Positions 47,252 to 59,949 of a DNA stretch of 64,000 nt are shown here, piece by piece. Below the pieces are notes generated by a model. It did not search any database and had not been told where the DNA came from. It saw only the letters and a program-made list of their open reading frames with translations. Both the position numbers and the translations under genes were made by a program. Position 1 is the stretch's first letter. Every line of letters begins with the position of its first letter. Source of the stretch: Gnetum montanum (taxonomy: Eukaryota > Streptophyta > Gnetopsida > Gnetales > Gnetaceae); the NCBI GenBank assembly GCA_015680685.1, contig MNCI01020127.1, forward strand, positions 843,347-907,346. Reading direction: 5' to 3'.

Positions 47252-47487
47252 TTAGGTTTTCATAAAAAATAACAAAATAGACTCTACAAATTGACTAAGC
47301 ACCAATGGAGATATCAAAAATAGATCATACAACTTTTTTGCTAAAATATTATAACACTATCTCAAATGTTACATTTTCATGAAAAATAACAAAGATACAC
47401 TCTACAAATTGACTAAGCACCAATGAAGATATCAAAAACAAATCATACAAGTTTTTTGCTAAAATATTATAATGTTGTCTCAAATGG
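47252..47487. repeat. two-copy tandem duplication, about 124 bp unit
   Basis: GACTAAGCACCAATGGAGATATC at about 47299 recurs at about 47418 with GCACCAATGAAGATATC. The shared frame runs from the TTTTCAT-AAAAATAACAAA block to GCTAAAATATTATAA. Confidence 0.8.
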
Positions 47488-48039
47488 GTAGTCATAGCAT
47501 AAGAAAGAAACACACATAACTCATTTTCAAGGGCTTCTAAGGTGCATAACTCACAAATGCGTTCTTCTTAGAGAAGTTGAATTATCTTCTACTTTTAATT
47601 CTATAATGATGAGAATTTAAGCAAAGCTTGTTGATAGTATTCCAATACTTAATTGGAATAACACCTGAGAGATAGTGAGCTTCTGTGTCTAGTTTATTAG
47701 ATCTAATGTGGTATAAATAAAATTATCACTTGCCTTCCACATTAGACTACATCTGTGTTAAAACCTTCTACTTAACTAGTTGCTAAATATGTTAGGATTT
47801 TGCTGCACAGACTCTCGAGAAATATTTCATTTTCTCAAACCATTTCATCCCCTAAAAATACCAACTATGGTCTTACGAATCCTCAAGAACTACTTCAGAG
47901 AATTTGTTTTACCTTGAGATATGCAAGCTATGAGTGTATGTAATGAATCAACACAAGGCTTCTACTTCTAAAAGTATTAAATCATATTCACATAATTACA
48001 TCAAGTAAAGTGCTTACATCTTCACCTTTACTTCATGGA

Positions 48040-50760
48040 AAAGAAAAAATTTTTGTGCTCTTTCAATATCTTTTCAAAGTTTAGAACTAAGTCCAAGTCC
48101 CCAAATAACACATCCATACAATATAGTAGGATAGATGATAGTCTAAAAATTATTTTCTAATCTTCTAATCCCAGAGTCCTAAGTCCTTACACTTGCTTTT
48201 GAAAGTATACAAAGCCTTGAAACTTCCTCTTATTTTTTCTTTGATGCGCTTCCCTCACATGCAATTATTCATATAAATGAGACACAAATATTTAAACGAA
48301 TCTACCATTTGCATATTGATACCTCTAAAATGGAAGTTATAATAGGTATTTCTTGTACCCCAAATCATTAATTTCGTTTTATCTACATTCACTTGAAGAC
48401 TAAATGAATGATAATAATTTTCTAGAATTTGCAACATATTTTACATACCCTCTATAGTAGTGGAGAGCAAGACAACATTATCTACATATCAAAGAAAATT
48501 CACTACTTGGGATCCAATTTTGATAACATGACTATCTTGTCCATTGCACAACCATTTTTCTATTTCATCAATAAAGATACCAAAAAGAGTTGGAAAAAGA
48601 GGATAACCTTTCTTAACTCTAATTTTTCTTTGGAACTAAAATTTTCTCTAAATTATTGTCTATAATTTCAATAATCACTTCTTCATGGAATCTTTAAGTT
48701 GTTGCAATCAAATATGAAAAGAGGCTAATTTTATATAAGCGCAACCATAGTTTTTTATGGATCATTAAACCATATCAAAGAATCATCACCCAAAATCACA
48801 ATTCACATCTTACTAAGTAGGATACCATGAGTGTTGGTAGATAAGCAAAAGCCTAACCACTTTAAGTGGTTTTGCCTAGGCTCAAACCCAAGTATTTAAC
48901 TTAAGAAAGAAGTATCTTAGCATCACTTTAAATGAAGGATCGTGGAATCATATGCTTTTGCAAAAGTAATAAAATAAATGAAAACTTTTTTATTAGGAAT
49001 TTGTACAAACTTCATGCAATGTCTAAGAGTAACTAAGTGATCAATAGTGCAATAATTTTATCTAAAACTTGTTTGACATCTTGCCCTGCTATAATTACCT
49101 TTAGCCTAAGAATTGATTCTCTTTTCTAGGAGAGTACCCAACAACTTAGCAAAAATATTACTCATAACAATCATTCAATAATTGTTCACCTTATTTTTAT
49201 CCTCCTTTTTATATAGTAAGATAGCTTTACTAGTTTTCTAATGTTGATTTAATCCTTACTCCATTTCTAAATTTAATTTATGCCAAATTTCTCTATGAAT
49301 AACAAATCCTATGCACTTAAATAATTCTACATATAAACCATTTGAAACTACCGTAATGCTAAATGTTAGCTTTTTAATACCCTCTATGACTTCCTCAAGA
49401 GTAAATTGGAGAGGTGCTTGTTGTACAATAGTTGTAGAATTATTATATTCCCTTGTAAGTACCTTATTATAAAATAAGCAAATATCTTAAAAAGAAAAAT
49501 TAAATGATGAAAAGGATTTATGATGAAAACATTACTAAAATTGTCTAAGTTCTTTTTTAATGGTGTAAGCAAAATATTCATGGTGCTTCCTAATAAATTT
49601 CTTTCTCTTCATTCTAATCAAGCTTTTATATGCCTGAACTAAACTTTATATGTGACTCTTATTTGCATTCTTAATATTCTACCCAGCATGCATGCAATCC
49701 TCATCAAACCAAGTCTTCTAAGTACCCTACTATTATGAATGCACAACTTGTTTAGCTGTTGTAAGCAAAATTTGTTCAAGCTTCTTATGCCATCTTTCAA
49801 GAGTCCATTTGTTATGTGCTACATTCATATATTTTTCTTTGACTTCTAGAGTGAGTGTGTATTGAAATTTTTTTTTCTAATTTTATTTTTTGCTGTCTAA
49901 GAAACAATTTGAATTTGTAACAAAAAATTTACATGATAATGACAAGACTTCACTAAATCTTCACCAACTTTCAACTCCTTAGTAAAATTAATACCTTCAT
50001 AAGAACATAAAAGCAAATCAATGCAAGAGTTACCTTAAGGTCTCATGAAAATAAATGATAAGATTGAGGAAATCTAGCAATGTAATTGCAAATTAAAAGA
50101 TCAAAAAATTTTGTCCATTCTAATAGTTAACCTATCTTATTAATAATGCCATTTGCAAAATGTCATGCCCAACTATGATCTTCAACAATGTCTAAACTAC
50201 CAACATTATGTTGCCACTGAATAATTTTTATTTTTTGTGATATTATCCTTGTATTAAAATCTCCACAAGTAAATACTAATCCTTTTACTAAAAATTCTAC
50301 AATATCTCTGCCTAAAAACTAAAAAGGATGATCATGAAACAACTCTATAGAATCATACAATGTTGCATCTCTAAAAGCAAAATAGCATATGGCAAGGAAA
50401 GCACAACCATGCTGACATGAGATTTTTAGCCAAACATATTGTTTATGATCATCATTTTTAAAAAAAGTATACAATTTTTAAGAGATTTCCTCACTTACAC
50501 AACAATACCACGAGAAGGTCTCCCTCTTTACCCTACTCTCATATTTCTTGCAAAAAATTTAATAAATCTAGGAACTACAAAATCTACAAAACCAACATCT
50601 TCCTAAGTTTCAACAAAATTGAAAATATTAAAGCTATCAAATAACCTAATACTATTCAAAGAAACAACTTTATTTGCAATTTCACTATTAATGTTAAGAA
50701 ATCCACACCTTAAGGGCCAATACATTTTTTGAATAATTTTTGGAATATTGCTTATCTGTA
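48040..50760 (-). mobile_element. LINE (L1-type) with endonuclease and RT remnants
   Basis: On the - strand the order is endonuclease (about 50630-50060; G-F-V-D-F-V-V-P-R and S-R-G-I-V-V near 50590-50500), a decayed middle, then RT: G-Y-P-L-F-P-T-L-F-G-I (about 48615-48580), the catalytic box as Y-V-D-N instead of Y-A-D-D (about 48495-48480) and, from 48437, LENYYHSFSLQVNVDKTKLM followed by I-W-G-T-R-N. The RT C-terminal part continues to about 48040 (Y-P-T-I-L-Y-G-C-V-I-W-G). About 2.7 kb, all frames broken. Related to the LINE pieces at 37180-39960. Confidence 0.78.
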
Positions 50761-50925
50761 ATTATTGACATGTTGGTAGCATTTAGGTATACTACAAAAC
50801 CCTGTTCATAAGCTGCCTTAACCATTTTTCATTATTTAGCCCTTTCTACAAGTTCCTTTTGAGAAAGATACTCATTTATCTAAATGTTTTTCCCCTTCTT
50901 AAATGAACGATTGATGTGCTTACTA

Positions 50926-51770
50926 CCTTAAAAAAAAAGATTCAAAGGTTACTAGTGCTACTAGTATGAATGGTTATTTGAGATTCTGACTCTATGTATA
51001 TTTAGGTCATATAATTAAATACATACATTTATAGAGGCTATATAGTCAACATGATACTTTGGTAGAACTAAGGTTAAATGCATGTATAATGGCTATGATG
51101 TTTCTTCAGTAGATCTGGTTCTTCTAAAATTTCCTTATGGAGGATTCTAATTTACTCCCAACTTATTTAATAAATGCTAACATTTCTACTTTTTCTATCA
51201 ATGCAAAAATTCCTATTGATCCTAAAAATGCAAATTTACAAACTGGTGATTAAAAAAATTTTATGTCTTCTTCTAATGATTTTGATGCAACTAAGTCTTC
51301 TAATTTTGTTCTCCCCAATGATGTACATGAGTTATCTAATATCATGATATGTGTTCATCCAATTTTGCATTACCAACATCACAATCAAATTTTTGTTATA
51401 TAGTGAAATGATGTGATGCAAAAGCATGATATTAAGTCATTTATTCTAGGTATCATTCTCATTTTTTTTCTCTACTTCTTGAGGTAGGCAATGTATCAAT
51501 GATGCATCGTGCCTTATATATAGGGTTATTTATACATATGCATGCAGTGTTGATTGTTTGTAAGTGGACTTCAAATTTTAATATCAAATTTAAAAAATAG
51601 TCTAAAGCTTCATATTTTATTGAGTTATTTAATCTTCCATTGCTTTTTCAAAAATTTGAGTAAGAGATTATTAGTTTTCTTGATTCCATTAAGCATATAA
51701 AATCTATTTTCACATATTTAATTCTTATAGATCTTTTTTTTTTTTTTGGTTGAAATCAATCTTCCTAACC
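50926..51770. repeat. dispersed repeat, copy 2
   Basis: Counterpart of 32496-33540 without the 480-bp extra segment. Matching blocks are 50926-51155 and 51685-51770. Family not recognised; possibly an LTR end. Confidence 0.6.
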
Positions 51771-52022
51771 ATAAGAAGGAAATGGCATTATAAGCAAGTA
51801 AGAAGACTTATATTCAACCAATCACATATCATAATCTTCTAAATTCTTGCAACTTTTTTAATCATGAAGGACATTTATTTAATGTTTATCCTTTTCTACT
51901 CAAGAAAAGAGATGTTGAGGAAAAGAAAAAATAGGTTAAAGTTGAGTATAGGAAAAACAATTTAAAGTTGAAGATATGAAAAATCAAGTTACTATAAATA
52001 ATAAGAATAATTAAATAACACT

Positions 52023-52849
52023 TGATGAGCGGTAGAGAATTCCAACAGTCAACCATACAAGTCACAAGTGCTCACCTATGACCAAATTGTAATCCATGAA
52101 TAGACAATGTAAATATACTAGTGAGTTGATAATGAGTTCATGATCGTTGTCTTCCCACTTAGAGTTAGTGAGGTGCATAATGTATAGCTTAACTCTTAGT
52201 GAGGTATATGATAAAATGATGTTGTTTGTCTTTAAGTATACTAGAAGTAAATAAAATGGAAATGGATATAAATTCTATTGACTAAGGATAATAAAATATA
52301 AAGCTATTCTAGCCTACAGAGATAAGTATTCATTCTAGGTTTTTTGTACACATCTTGGGCTAATGTAATTGTTATTGGGATTACCAAGTAACTTTACGAT
52401 TAAGTGAATCAAGAAAAGCCACTATTGGGTTACCAAATAATGATACTTTGTGCTCAAAACCATTCATACTCATTTTGCCTTTGTAATGAACATCAAAATA
52501 TTAAATGACTTAGGAAATGTAAATGACATAGTAAAAATAAACAACATGGAAAAGTAAATCTAGTCTATGTGAGATGTTGTAATCATGAAAAACAATCTCA
52601 ATCTTTATTTTTGTTCATGAATTGTGTCTAGGAACAACTCACTCGAATAAAGATACCATACAATTATAATTCAACACACTGTAAGCATTTGCAACTAATG
52701 CTAATTTCAAGAAAATAAACTGCAAGAGTTTCACTAGTGTTGGCCAAAAACTTGTCTTTGATATGATAGTGGACTCATATTTACAAGCATGATCATAACC
52801 CACAATATCGTATCTATGATCGTAGTCCTCAATGGAATATGTTTCATCA
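52023..52849 (-). repeat. probable solo LTR of the Athila-like family
   Basis: Starts TGATGAGCGGTAGAG and ends TTTCATCA. Internal blocks match the LTRs of A and B: AGTGAGGTATATGAT near 52198, GGGATTACCAAGTAACTTTAC near 52378, and AATCTTTATTTTTGTTCATG ... CTCGAATAAAGAT near 52600-52655. Its length, 827 bp, equals that of the LTR of A. No gag or pol lies on either side. The flanks (ACACT / ACAAG) do not form a clean target duplication. Confidence 0.72.
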
Positions 52850-54059
52850 ACAAGAAAAAGAACCATCAAAGATAGAAGCTTTTATGAATATTTTTTCTAC
52901 ATGAAGTATGGATTAATCTAATTAGATAGTCTATAAGGAAAATGTTTCCTTATCTAATAAGAATATTTTTAACTTAAAGATTAAAACTTATGTTAAGTAG
53001 TGGGCTAACACGATGGTAAAGAATCTCGACATAAGGTTAATTATGAAGGATATTTATTAAATAATTTATGTCATCGTTTTCCATTGGATCTTCCTCTCCT
53101 ACAAAAGTTAGTATTTCACAAAATTTTTTTATTACTACTTTAAGCCTTTTTGCTATTTTAAGTTCAAGCACAGATGTTGAAAGTGATTCTAGTGGGCAAC
53201 ACTAAGTTATGAATTACGAAAATTCTATAACATGAATTCTTAAATTGCATTATTTAATAGATACAAGAGTTGCTTAATGGATGTAAAACTTTTAGTTTAA
53301 ATTGTAGAATCTATGATGACAAAAGAAAGTATATTATGATTTTGGAAAAGTGTTTACAACAATTTAGAGTTAACATAGTAAAAAAAAAGGTTGAATATTA
53401 GAAAAGTTAAAGCAAAAATTCTAAAAGGTTATCCCTTCTAACATTATGTTATTGACTAATAATTCTTAATTTTATAGAAAGAAAACTTATTAGTGTAGTT
53501 AAAATTTTGACAAACATTTGAAATGCCTCAAAATATTAATGAAATCTTATGATAATATTTTAAAAATTGTATATTACTTATATTAAAAAATGAATAAATT
53601 TATACATATAATGAGTTACAATTTGCGTATGGAAAATAAACTTAAGATTTTGATGTACTAAGTTATTGATAGTAAAGTCCATTATGGTTCTTCAAATCTA
53701 CATTATGGTACAAGAAATACTAACAAGGAATTCATAACTCATGGTTTATGCATCTTTTATCAAGAGTGATCCTACCACTCATGGTCGTCTTATGATCAAT
53801 TATCTAGGGTAAATTGGAAGTTGAAAATCTAGAGATAGTGAGAAGAAGGAAACCTTATTCCATTACTAATCTTTGACAACACCTACAAAAGATAAGTCTA
53901 CTACACTATAGTCAGTTTCTAAATGCCTTATTATTTCATTTGATATATAATTATAAACAAAATACATAGCAATATTTGCAATGTTTTCTTCAAGATAGAA
54001 AGCAAACTAATCATGTTTTCTATCTCAATTCCTTAATCTAAACATCTCAAATTTCCTTT
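52850..54059. other. no recognisable feature
   Basis: AT-rich, no ORF above 60 codons, no repeat partner noticed. Confidence 0.5.
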
Positions 54060-55545
54060 TTGAAAATGAGTAGATGTTAGAAAAATTTGACTTAGTATCT
54101 TGAAGTCATGTTCTAGAGGAAGGCTTTCTATAATTAGATATGTATGAGAGTGCAAATAACCACTCTAATTTCAAGACTTTAAAATAGAATCTAAATGACA
54201 AAACCATGAAATGAATCAAGTTTTGAAAGTAGAAGAGAAAAGAAAAGGATTGAAGGTTGCAAGATATGAGGAAATGATGAAAAAGATCTTAAAACTACAT
54301 GTGGAGGAGATGTGTCAGAAGATCACTATATTGACAGCCAAGTTCTCTGCATAGGAAGGCAAGACCGAAGTAAATCAAAGTGATGATAAGCTAAAAAAAA
54401 TTGCATGAAAGTAAAAATTGCTACATTGGAAGCCATTATTAAAGCAAATCTTAAAAAGTAGCTTGAAAAAATAGGTGAAGAAGCTCATATAGATTTGGTA
54501 ATATGTGAACTTATTGATGAAGAAGAAAAAGTAATTAAAAAGTATGTAACCTTCAGTTTGTTAAGATAGGAGAAAAAAGTGAAAACCTAGTTCAAGAAGT
54601 AACAACAGTGGTAAATGACATCATGCATAATGAACTACCTAAAATAAAGAACATAATTTGTTTTGGACATAAAAATGGTAAACCTAGGCACATTGTTATC
54701 AAATTTCATAATACAAATGATAAATCTAATGTTTGGGAACATGGCAGTCAATTAAAAAGTTATAAAACTTGAATCAATAAAGATCTCATTAAAAGGAAAC
54801 TTGTAAAAAGATTTTAGAATGAAGGAAAGTGAAAGAAGTAAGAGCAAGAGATTTTGAAACATTTTTATATGCAAGAGGTAATGTAGTAAGTACCAAAACT
54901 AAATATTCAAAAAACTTCTTAAAGAAAATATAAAATATCTTTATTGTGGATTTTTAAACATTGATGGATCAGTAGTAGATAAAGTAAAGGTGTTATAAAA
55001 TATATCTTTATTTAATAAATTTGGCATTTTTGGTATTACTGAGACATGGGAAATTGAAGACTCTCTGGAAATTTTTGTTCCAAATTTTTCTATTTTATCT
55101 TTTCGTTACAAAAGAAATGTAATTCATGGAAGGCCTTTTGGAGGTTTGTGAACATTGCAGTCAATTAAAATGTTATAAAATTTGAATTAATGAAGATCTC
55201 ACTTAAAGGAAACTTGTAAATAGATTTGTAGAATGAAGGAAAGTGAATGACGTAAGAGCAAGAGGTTTTGTTGCATTTTTGGATACAAGAGGTAACGTAC
55301 TAAGTACCAAAAGTAAATATTCAAAAAACTTCTTAAAAAAATATAAAATATCTCTATTGTAGATTTTTAAACATTGATGGATTAGTAGTAGATAAAGTGA
55401 AGGTGTTATAAAATAAATCTTTCTTTCATAAATTTAACATTTTTGGTATTACTGAGACATGAGAAACTAAAGACTCTAGAAATTTTTGTTCCAAATTTTT
55501 TTATTTTATCTTTTTGTTACAAAAGAAATGTAATTCATGACATCC
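54060..55545 (+). mobile_element. LINE ORF1-like and endonuclease-start remnant
   Basis: A Lys/Glu-rich coiled stretch (54200-54540) is followed by a segment resembling the L1 ORF1 C-terminal fold: K-P-R-H-I-V-I-K-F-H (54684-54713) then L-K-S-Y-K-T and I-N-K-D-L-I. A short junction leads to F-G-I-F-G-I-T-E-T-W-E (about 55020-55052), the start of an L1-type endonuclease (family: ...LSETW). The piece ends after about 110 bp of endonuclease. Part of it is duplicated in tandem (54731-55540). Many stops. Confidence 0.65.
54731..55540. repeat. 413-bp tandem duplication inside the LINE remnant
   Basis: Copy 1 starts GTTTGGGAACATGGCAGTCA at 54731 and copy 2 GTTTGTGAACATTGCAGTCA at 55144. Both run to GAAATGTAATTCATG. 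About one difference per ten bases by eye. Confidence 0.85.
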
Positions 55546-57664
55546 AAAAAATGAAAATTACGATTTGTCACACATAAAATAAGATGCTAAATTTTGCTAT
55601 AGGATATGAACACATGGACATAATTTCCTTAATTCAAATGCAAATTATTTATTTTTTGTTATTCCTCATCAGTTACTATGCATAATTATTAGAGTACAAA
55701 TGGGGATCTTATCATCTGAGAGTCAAAATAGGTAGATGATACAAAATTCCTCATGAATATGCTTACTGTACAATGCAACATTAAAGATTAATATCATTTT
55801 TTTTTACAATATCCTACATTAGAACACGTTAGACATAGATGGAATATTACTATTGTAAATTTAGTTGATTTGTTCCAAATGTGACCAAGAGCACTTGATA
55901 ATTTTTTTAATGAGGTTTTCAAAACTCATAGCATGTATATTTCTCCGATCCAATAGATCTAGAGGGTCTACAAATGTACAAAATTTCAATTTCAATTTCA
56001 ATCTCACTAATCTTCTTCATATATGCATTAAAAATCTTCATCAAAGCTTTGTTCTTCTAGTTTCATAAATGTGTCAAGTAAATAAATATTTTCATTCAAT
56101 TTATTTATCAATTCTTCTAAGATCATATTTTACATCTCTAAATAGATAATTCAACAACTTTTAAACTCAATAATAATCCAACCATCTTTCCTCACAAATC
56201 TTTGGAGGGATTGAAAAGTAAGGGTAAATTCTAGCCAAAATTGATTTTAGCCTAGATTCTAATTTTCATCGAATTCTAAATCCAAAATAATGTTACACTC
56301 CCAAAAAATAATTGTTATGATAAAACTTCTTTCACTTTCCATTATGCATAGATAAGTGCTAAGACAAAACTTACCTATCCATGCTTCTTTTCCTACTCTC
56401 TTCTATTATATTTTTTATAAATTCTATGCCAACTCTCTCCTTGCATTGTAAATGTATATTTTAATTTATTATGACAAAGTTGTCCTAGAGTGTTATGATC
56501 AAAATGTCTTTTTTTTAAAAAAAAAATTGGGTAGTGACAAAGATAGATTCAAGGGATATGCTAGCAAAAGGTCCACATAGGGGCATGATAAACATATATG
56601 TTCAAGAACTACAATTTTAGGCAAGCTTAGAATTTTTATCTATAACTATATACCAACACCTTTTTGTTTAACATTCCTTAGAAAATGCTCAACTTTTAGA
56701 CAATTGTGTGAATTAAAAGTTTTCTAAATCAACACAACCGATTTCCTTGATTAGCTTTGATTATATTTAGAGAGCATCTCCATTTCCAAATGCTATTGCT
56801 TGTAGCCTATTTACTTGTGTTGTAACTAGTGTTTGGCTCTCCCTCATATGTACATCCCAACGTGAATTGTAAATATCAAGAGTAACTTTAACAACTCCTT
56901 TGTAATCATCAAATTAACATATTATATATAGTCTTAGATTTGGGTATCTTTGACATTTCTTGAAAATTGTTACCTAGACAATTCCCATGAAATAACATAA
57001 AAGTGAGAAGGATGAATATTTTTTAAAATAGCAAGTTTTTTTTCAAAAAATAAATGTAAAAAATGTCTAAATTCCTAAAAAGTCATGCAATCAAACCATG
57101 AAATTCTAGCAATGGCATTAGGTAATTAGTATTAGATCATCATCAAATCCTTCACCTACATTAAGCAATTAACTCATCTTGATGAGATAAAAGTACTAAG
57201 ATTAAACCATTAAAAATATATCCCAAAAGTAAGAACATTGTAACTTAGTTTTGAGAAGGAATTCACTACTATATGGTTGATGAATAATAATTAAAATGGA
57301 ATTGTAACTTGCACTTTGAACTAAGACCAGGTTTTTAAGATTAACTTGCACTCAAAATGAGAAGATTTCTTTACCATCCTAGCATGCATGTAGCCTAGGG
57401 TGAAAGGGACTTATACCAAGATTTGCAAATTGCAAGTTAAAAAAAATAATTCCAAGCAAGTAGGCATATCAGTAGAAAAAGGTAGAGAGCGTAAGATGAA
57501 AAACATGAATAATAATATTAAAATAATTTTACTGACTATTAATTAATGTTATCCCTCTATATCATTTTCAATAAATAAAAATAACGTGGAATACGTTAAA
57601 ATTCTTTAAAGGATGAGACAACCTACTTTTGCAGACCAGACAGCGAACTAGGAGTTAGTTGCCA
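55546..57664. other. no recognisable feature
   Basis: AT-rich intergenic DNA. One 67-codon ORF (55865-56068) has no motif and includes a TTTCAATTTCAATTTCAAT run. Confidence 0.5.
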
Positions 57665-58022
57665 AGTGAATTATCTAAACATCTAAAAGGTGGGAACCGA
57701 TTTCGTAACTAGGTTGCATATCTGCATACAATTTATCATTGTACTCCACTTTCATTAGATAGGCTTTATTTCATTTTCGTTCAACTATATTTCAATTTTA
57801 ATCATTAATAATCTAAATACCTAAAAAGTGGGAATCGATTGCGTAACAAGGTTACCTATCTGTCAAAACATCTCAAAGAGGGAATCGATTGCACATCAAA
57901 ATATCTAAAAAAGAGGGAATTGATTGCGTAACCGGGTCGCATATCCGGTCAAAGCTAAAATCTGCGTTACTTTAATCATTAACAATCCAAATATCTAAAC
58001 AGTTGCAATCTGCGTAATTAAA
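57665..58022. repeat. degenerate repeat array upstream of the F-box gene
   Basis: The phrase CTAAAAAGTGGGAATCGATT with GCGTAACNNGGTTGCATATC occurs, in varying completeness, at about 57680, 57822, 57876, 57909 and (rudimentary) 57992. The linker TTTAATCATTAATAATC is also repeated (57798 and 57971). It lies about 1.9 kb upstream of the F-box start codon. Confidence 0.75.
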
Positions 58023-59526
58023 CACTTTTAACTCATTTCCATTAAACAGGATAAAGACTATAAATCTGAAACAGCATATAAACATTGGTGGGAGCGTTGA
58101 GGTCACTGGTTTGGAGAGAACCAGGGTGGATTACTCTACGATCTCTCACTTTCAATTTATTTGCATTAAACAGGCCCAGCAAGAATCACATTACAGTAGC
58201 CGTTGTTGGATTCAAATTGTGGCTTTTCTATTTCAAGGCAAAGAATCTCCGAGGAGCTCCCAATCTTAGGAAGAATATTTAATTAATTAGACTTTGCATT
58301 CACACAGTTGCTTGTTAAGTTTACAGGTCAAGAGAATAAGAAGATGATTTGGATACAGAGATTTGAGGGTTGTGACGGCATGAATCATGTGAAGGAGACC
58401 ATGATGCTACTGCTTAGGCAAGAAATGTGTGTTGTCAAATATATACACATTCACAATCCGTGGCCAGATTCTGATTTTGCTTTTGATTTTGATTTTGATG
58501 CAGGCAATGCAACTTCCATGAAAAAAACAGGGTGTCTATCTTTTCCTCATACAAGATATATCTTGTCAGGACGTGTACGCCGGCCATTTTTTGCTTTTGC
58601 ATTTAGTGGACCCGTCTTTCGCGTTTTTTGTTTCAGCCATCATTTTCCATGTACAGATTCTAAATTCACACGCTTCCCGTCCACGAGCCTTAGCTATTGC
58701 TAGTCAATTATGCATACTCTAATTCTTGTCAAATACAAATGGAAAGCACCTGTTAATGGCGTTTTCATTTAGATATGTGAAAGCTGAATCTCTGCTGCAA
58801 CTATTGCTGAACAGTATCTGTTCCCTCCCTCATGAGCCGGTCATGGAACTGGAATTTTTTTTCTTGGAAACGTTGGCGAAAAGAGCCTCGCGTTTCCACG
58901 GAAAGTAATAAATGATAGATCAGTGGATCGTTGCCACAGCTTTTCTGATTTAACCTATTCGGGGGAATCATGTGCCCAGTTTTTGCGGGAAACAGTTTAT
59001 ATTTAGTGGAATTGGTCATTCGCGCATCGTGATTGTTAAAAAAGCGTGAATTACGTCTGTAATTTTTATTTCCTCTTTGTTTTTTCCCTGTTTGTCAGTT
59101 TCGAACGGATATTTCGGCCGTCAAATCGAACTGCGGTGTTAGCCTTGCGTGATACTTGAGGTTTTGCGCGATTTACAGCTTTTGCTACCTTAGGGTTTCT
59201 GTCATTGTTGCAGGAGCTGTATGCTTTTCTTTTTTAAACGTTACCTGAAAGTTCGTCTATGATACAGGATCTGGCACTGTTTTATTTTCCCTTGCATGCG
59301 TGTTTTCTGTAACAGAGGTCTTGACTTGAATGAGCTTCAACTACTATTCCTGTATCTAAATGCGCCGGAGCTCAGTTATTTCATATGTCAGACGTTGCTG
59401 CCGTTGCTTTATAATGCTTCTCTTCCCTCCATTCATCCTGGAATCGGTGCCCCTGTTCCAAAGCGACAGTCTGTGGAGCATTGAGTCCTGCAAACCCTTA
59501 AAACTTTCCTCGAATCGATCCAAAAG
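58023..59526. other. upstream region of the F-box gene, no ORF supported
   Basis: Composition becomes less AT-rich from about 58500. A TTTTGATTTTGATTTTGAT repeat lies at 58480-58500. The 131-codon frame at 58308-58703 begins with TTG and is not a convincing gene. A possible acceptor TTGTTGCAG ends at 59214, so additional non-coding exons of the F-box transcript are possible. Confidence 0.35.
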
Positions 59527-59748
59527 GTATGCAAAGCATGATTGGTTCAGGAACATTTTGCCCATTCTGAATCTACTTTTCATGAAAGGTTGTTGCGGAG
59601 GTCTGTTAAGTGTGGAGCTAGTGAGCTTTCTGGAGTGCAATTTAAACATGTAATGCTTCACTGCCAAGCTTTTGCCATTTTGCATTTCAGTGGGGTTTTT
59701 CCTGCACATTTTTCTGCTTTAGCTTCGAGCATTTAATATCTGTTGCAG
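59527..59748 (+). other. putative 5'-UTR intron of the F-box gene
   Basis: Donor AAAAG|GTATGC at 59526/59527 and acceptor TCTGTTGCAG ending at 59748, preceded by T-rich sequence, give a 222-bp GT-AG intron entirely upstream of the start codon. Splicing is inferred from these signals only. Confidence 0.4.
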
Positions 59749-59898
59749 GGCATTCTCTCTCAGAGCCTCTGTGTATTTTTCTGTCTGCTACGTTAGATCT
59801 CTGTGCTCTGTAAGTTCCTGTCTATGAAACTGTGAGATCGGTAAATCAAAATCCCGAGTGTGCACCAAGAGGAGATTTTCAGTAGTGTTTGTTCGTGT

Positions 59899-59949
59899 AT
59901 GAGAGAGAGAGATGGAGGCAACGTCTATGCAGGGCGACATGGTATTTGA
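59899..59949 (+). promoter_or_regulatory. overlapping upstream ORF before the F-box start
   Basis: An ATG 13 bases before the main start (59899) opens a 16-codon frame that ends at TGA 59947-59949, overlapping the main ORF out of frame. Its context (T at -3, A at +4) is weak, while the main ATG has G at -3 and G at +4, so leaky scanning would favour the F-box protein. Any effect on translation is inference. Confidence 0.45.

Noticed and set aside
58308-58703. 131-codon ORF upstream of the F-box gene
   Set aside because: Starts with TTG rather than ATG, includes a simple TTTTGA repeat and shows no domain. More likely an untranslated leader or intergenic DNA.
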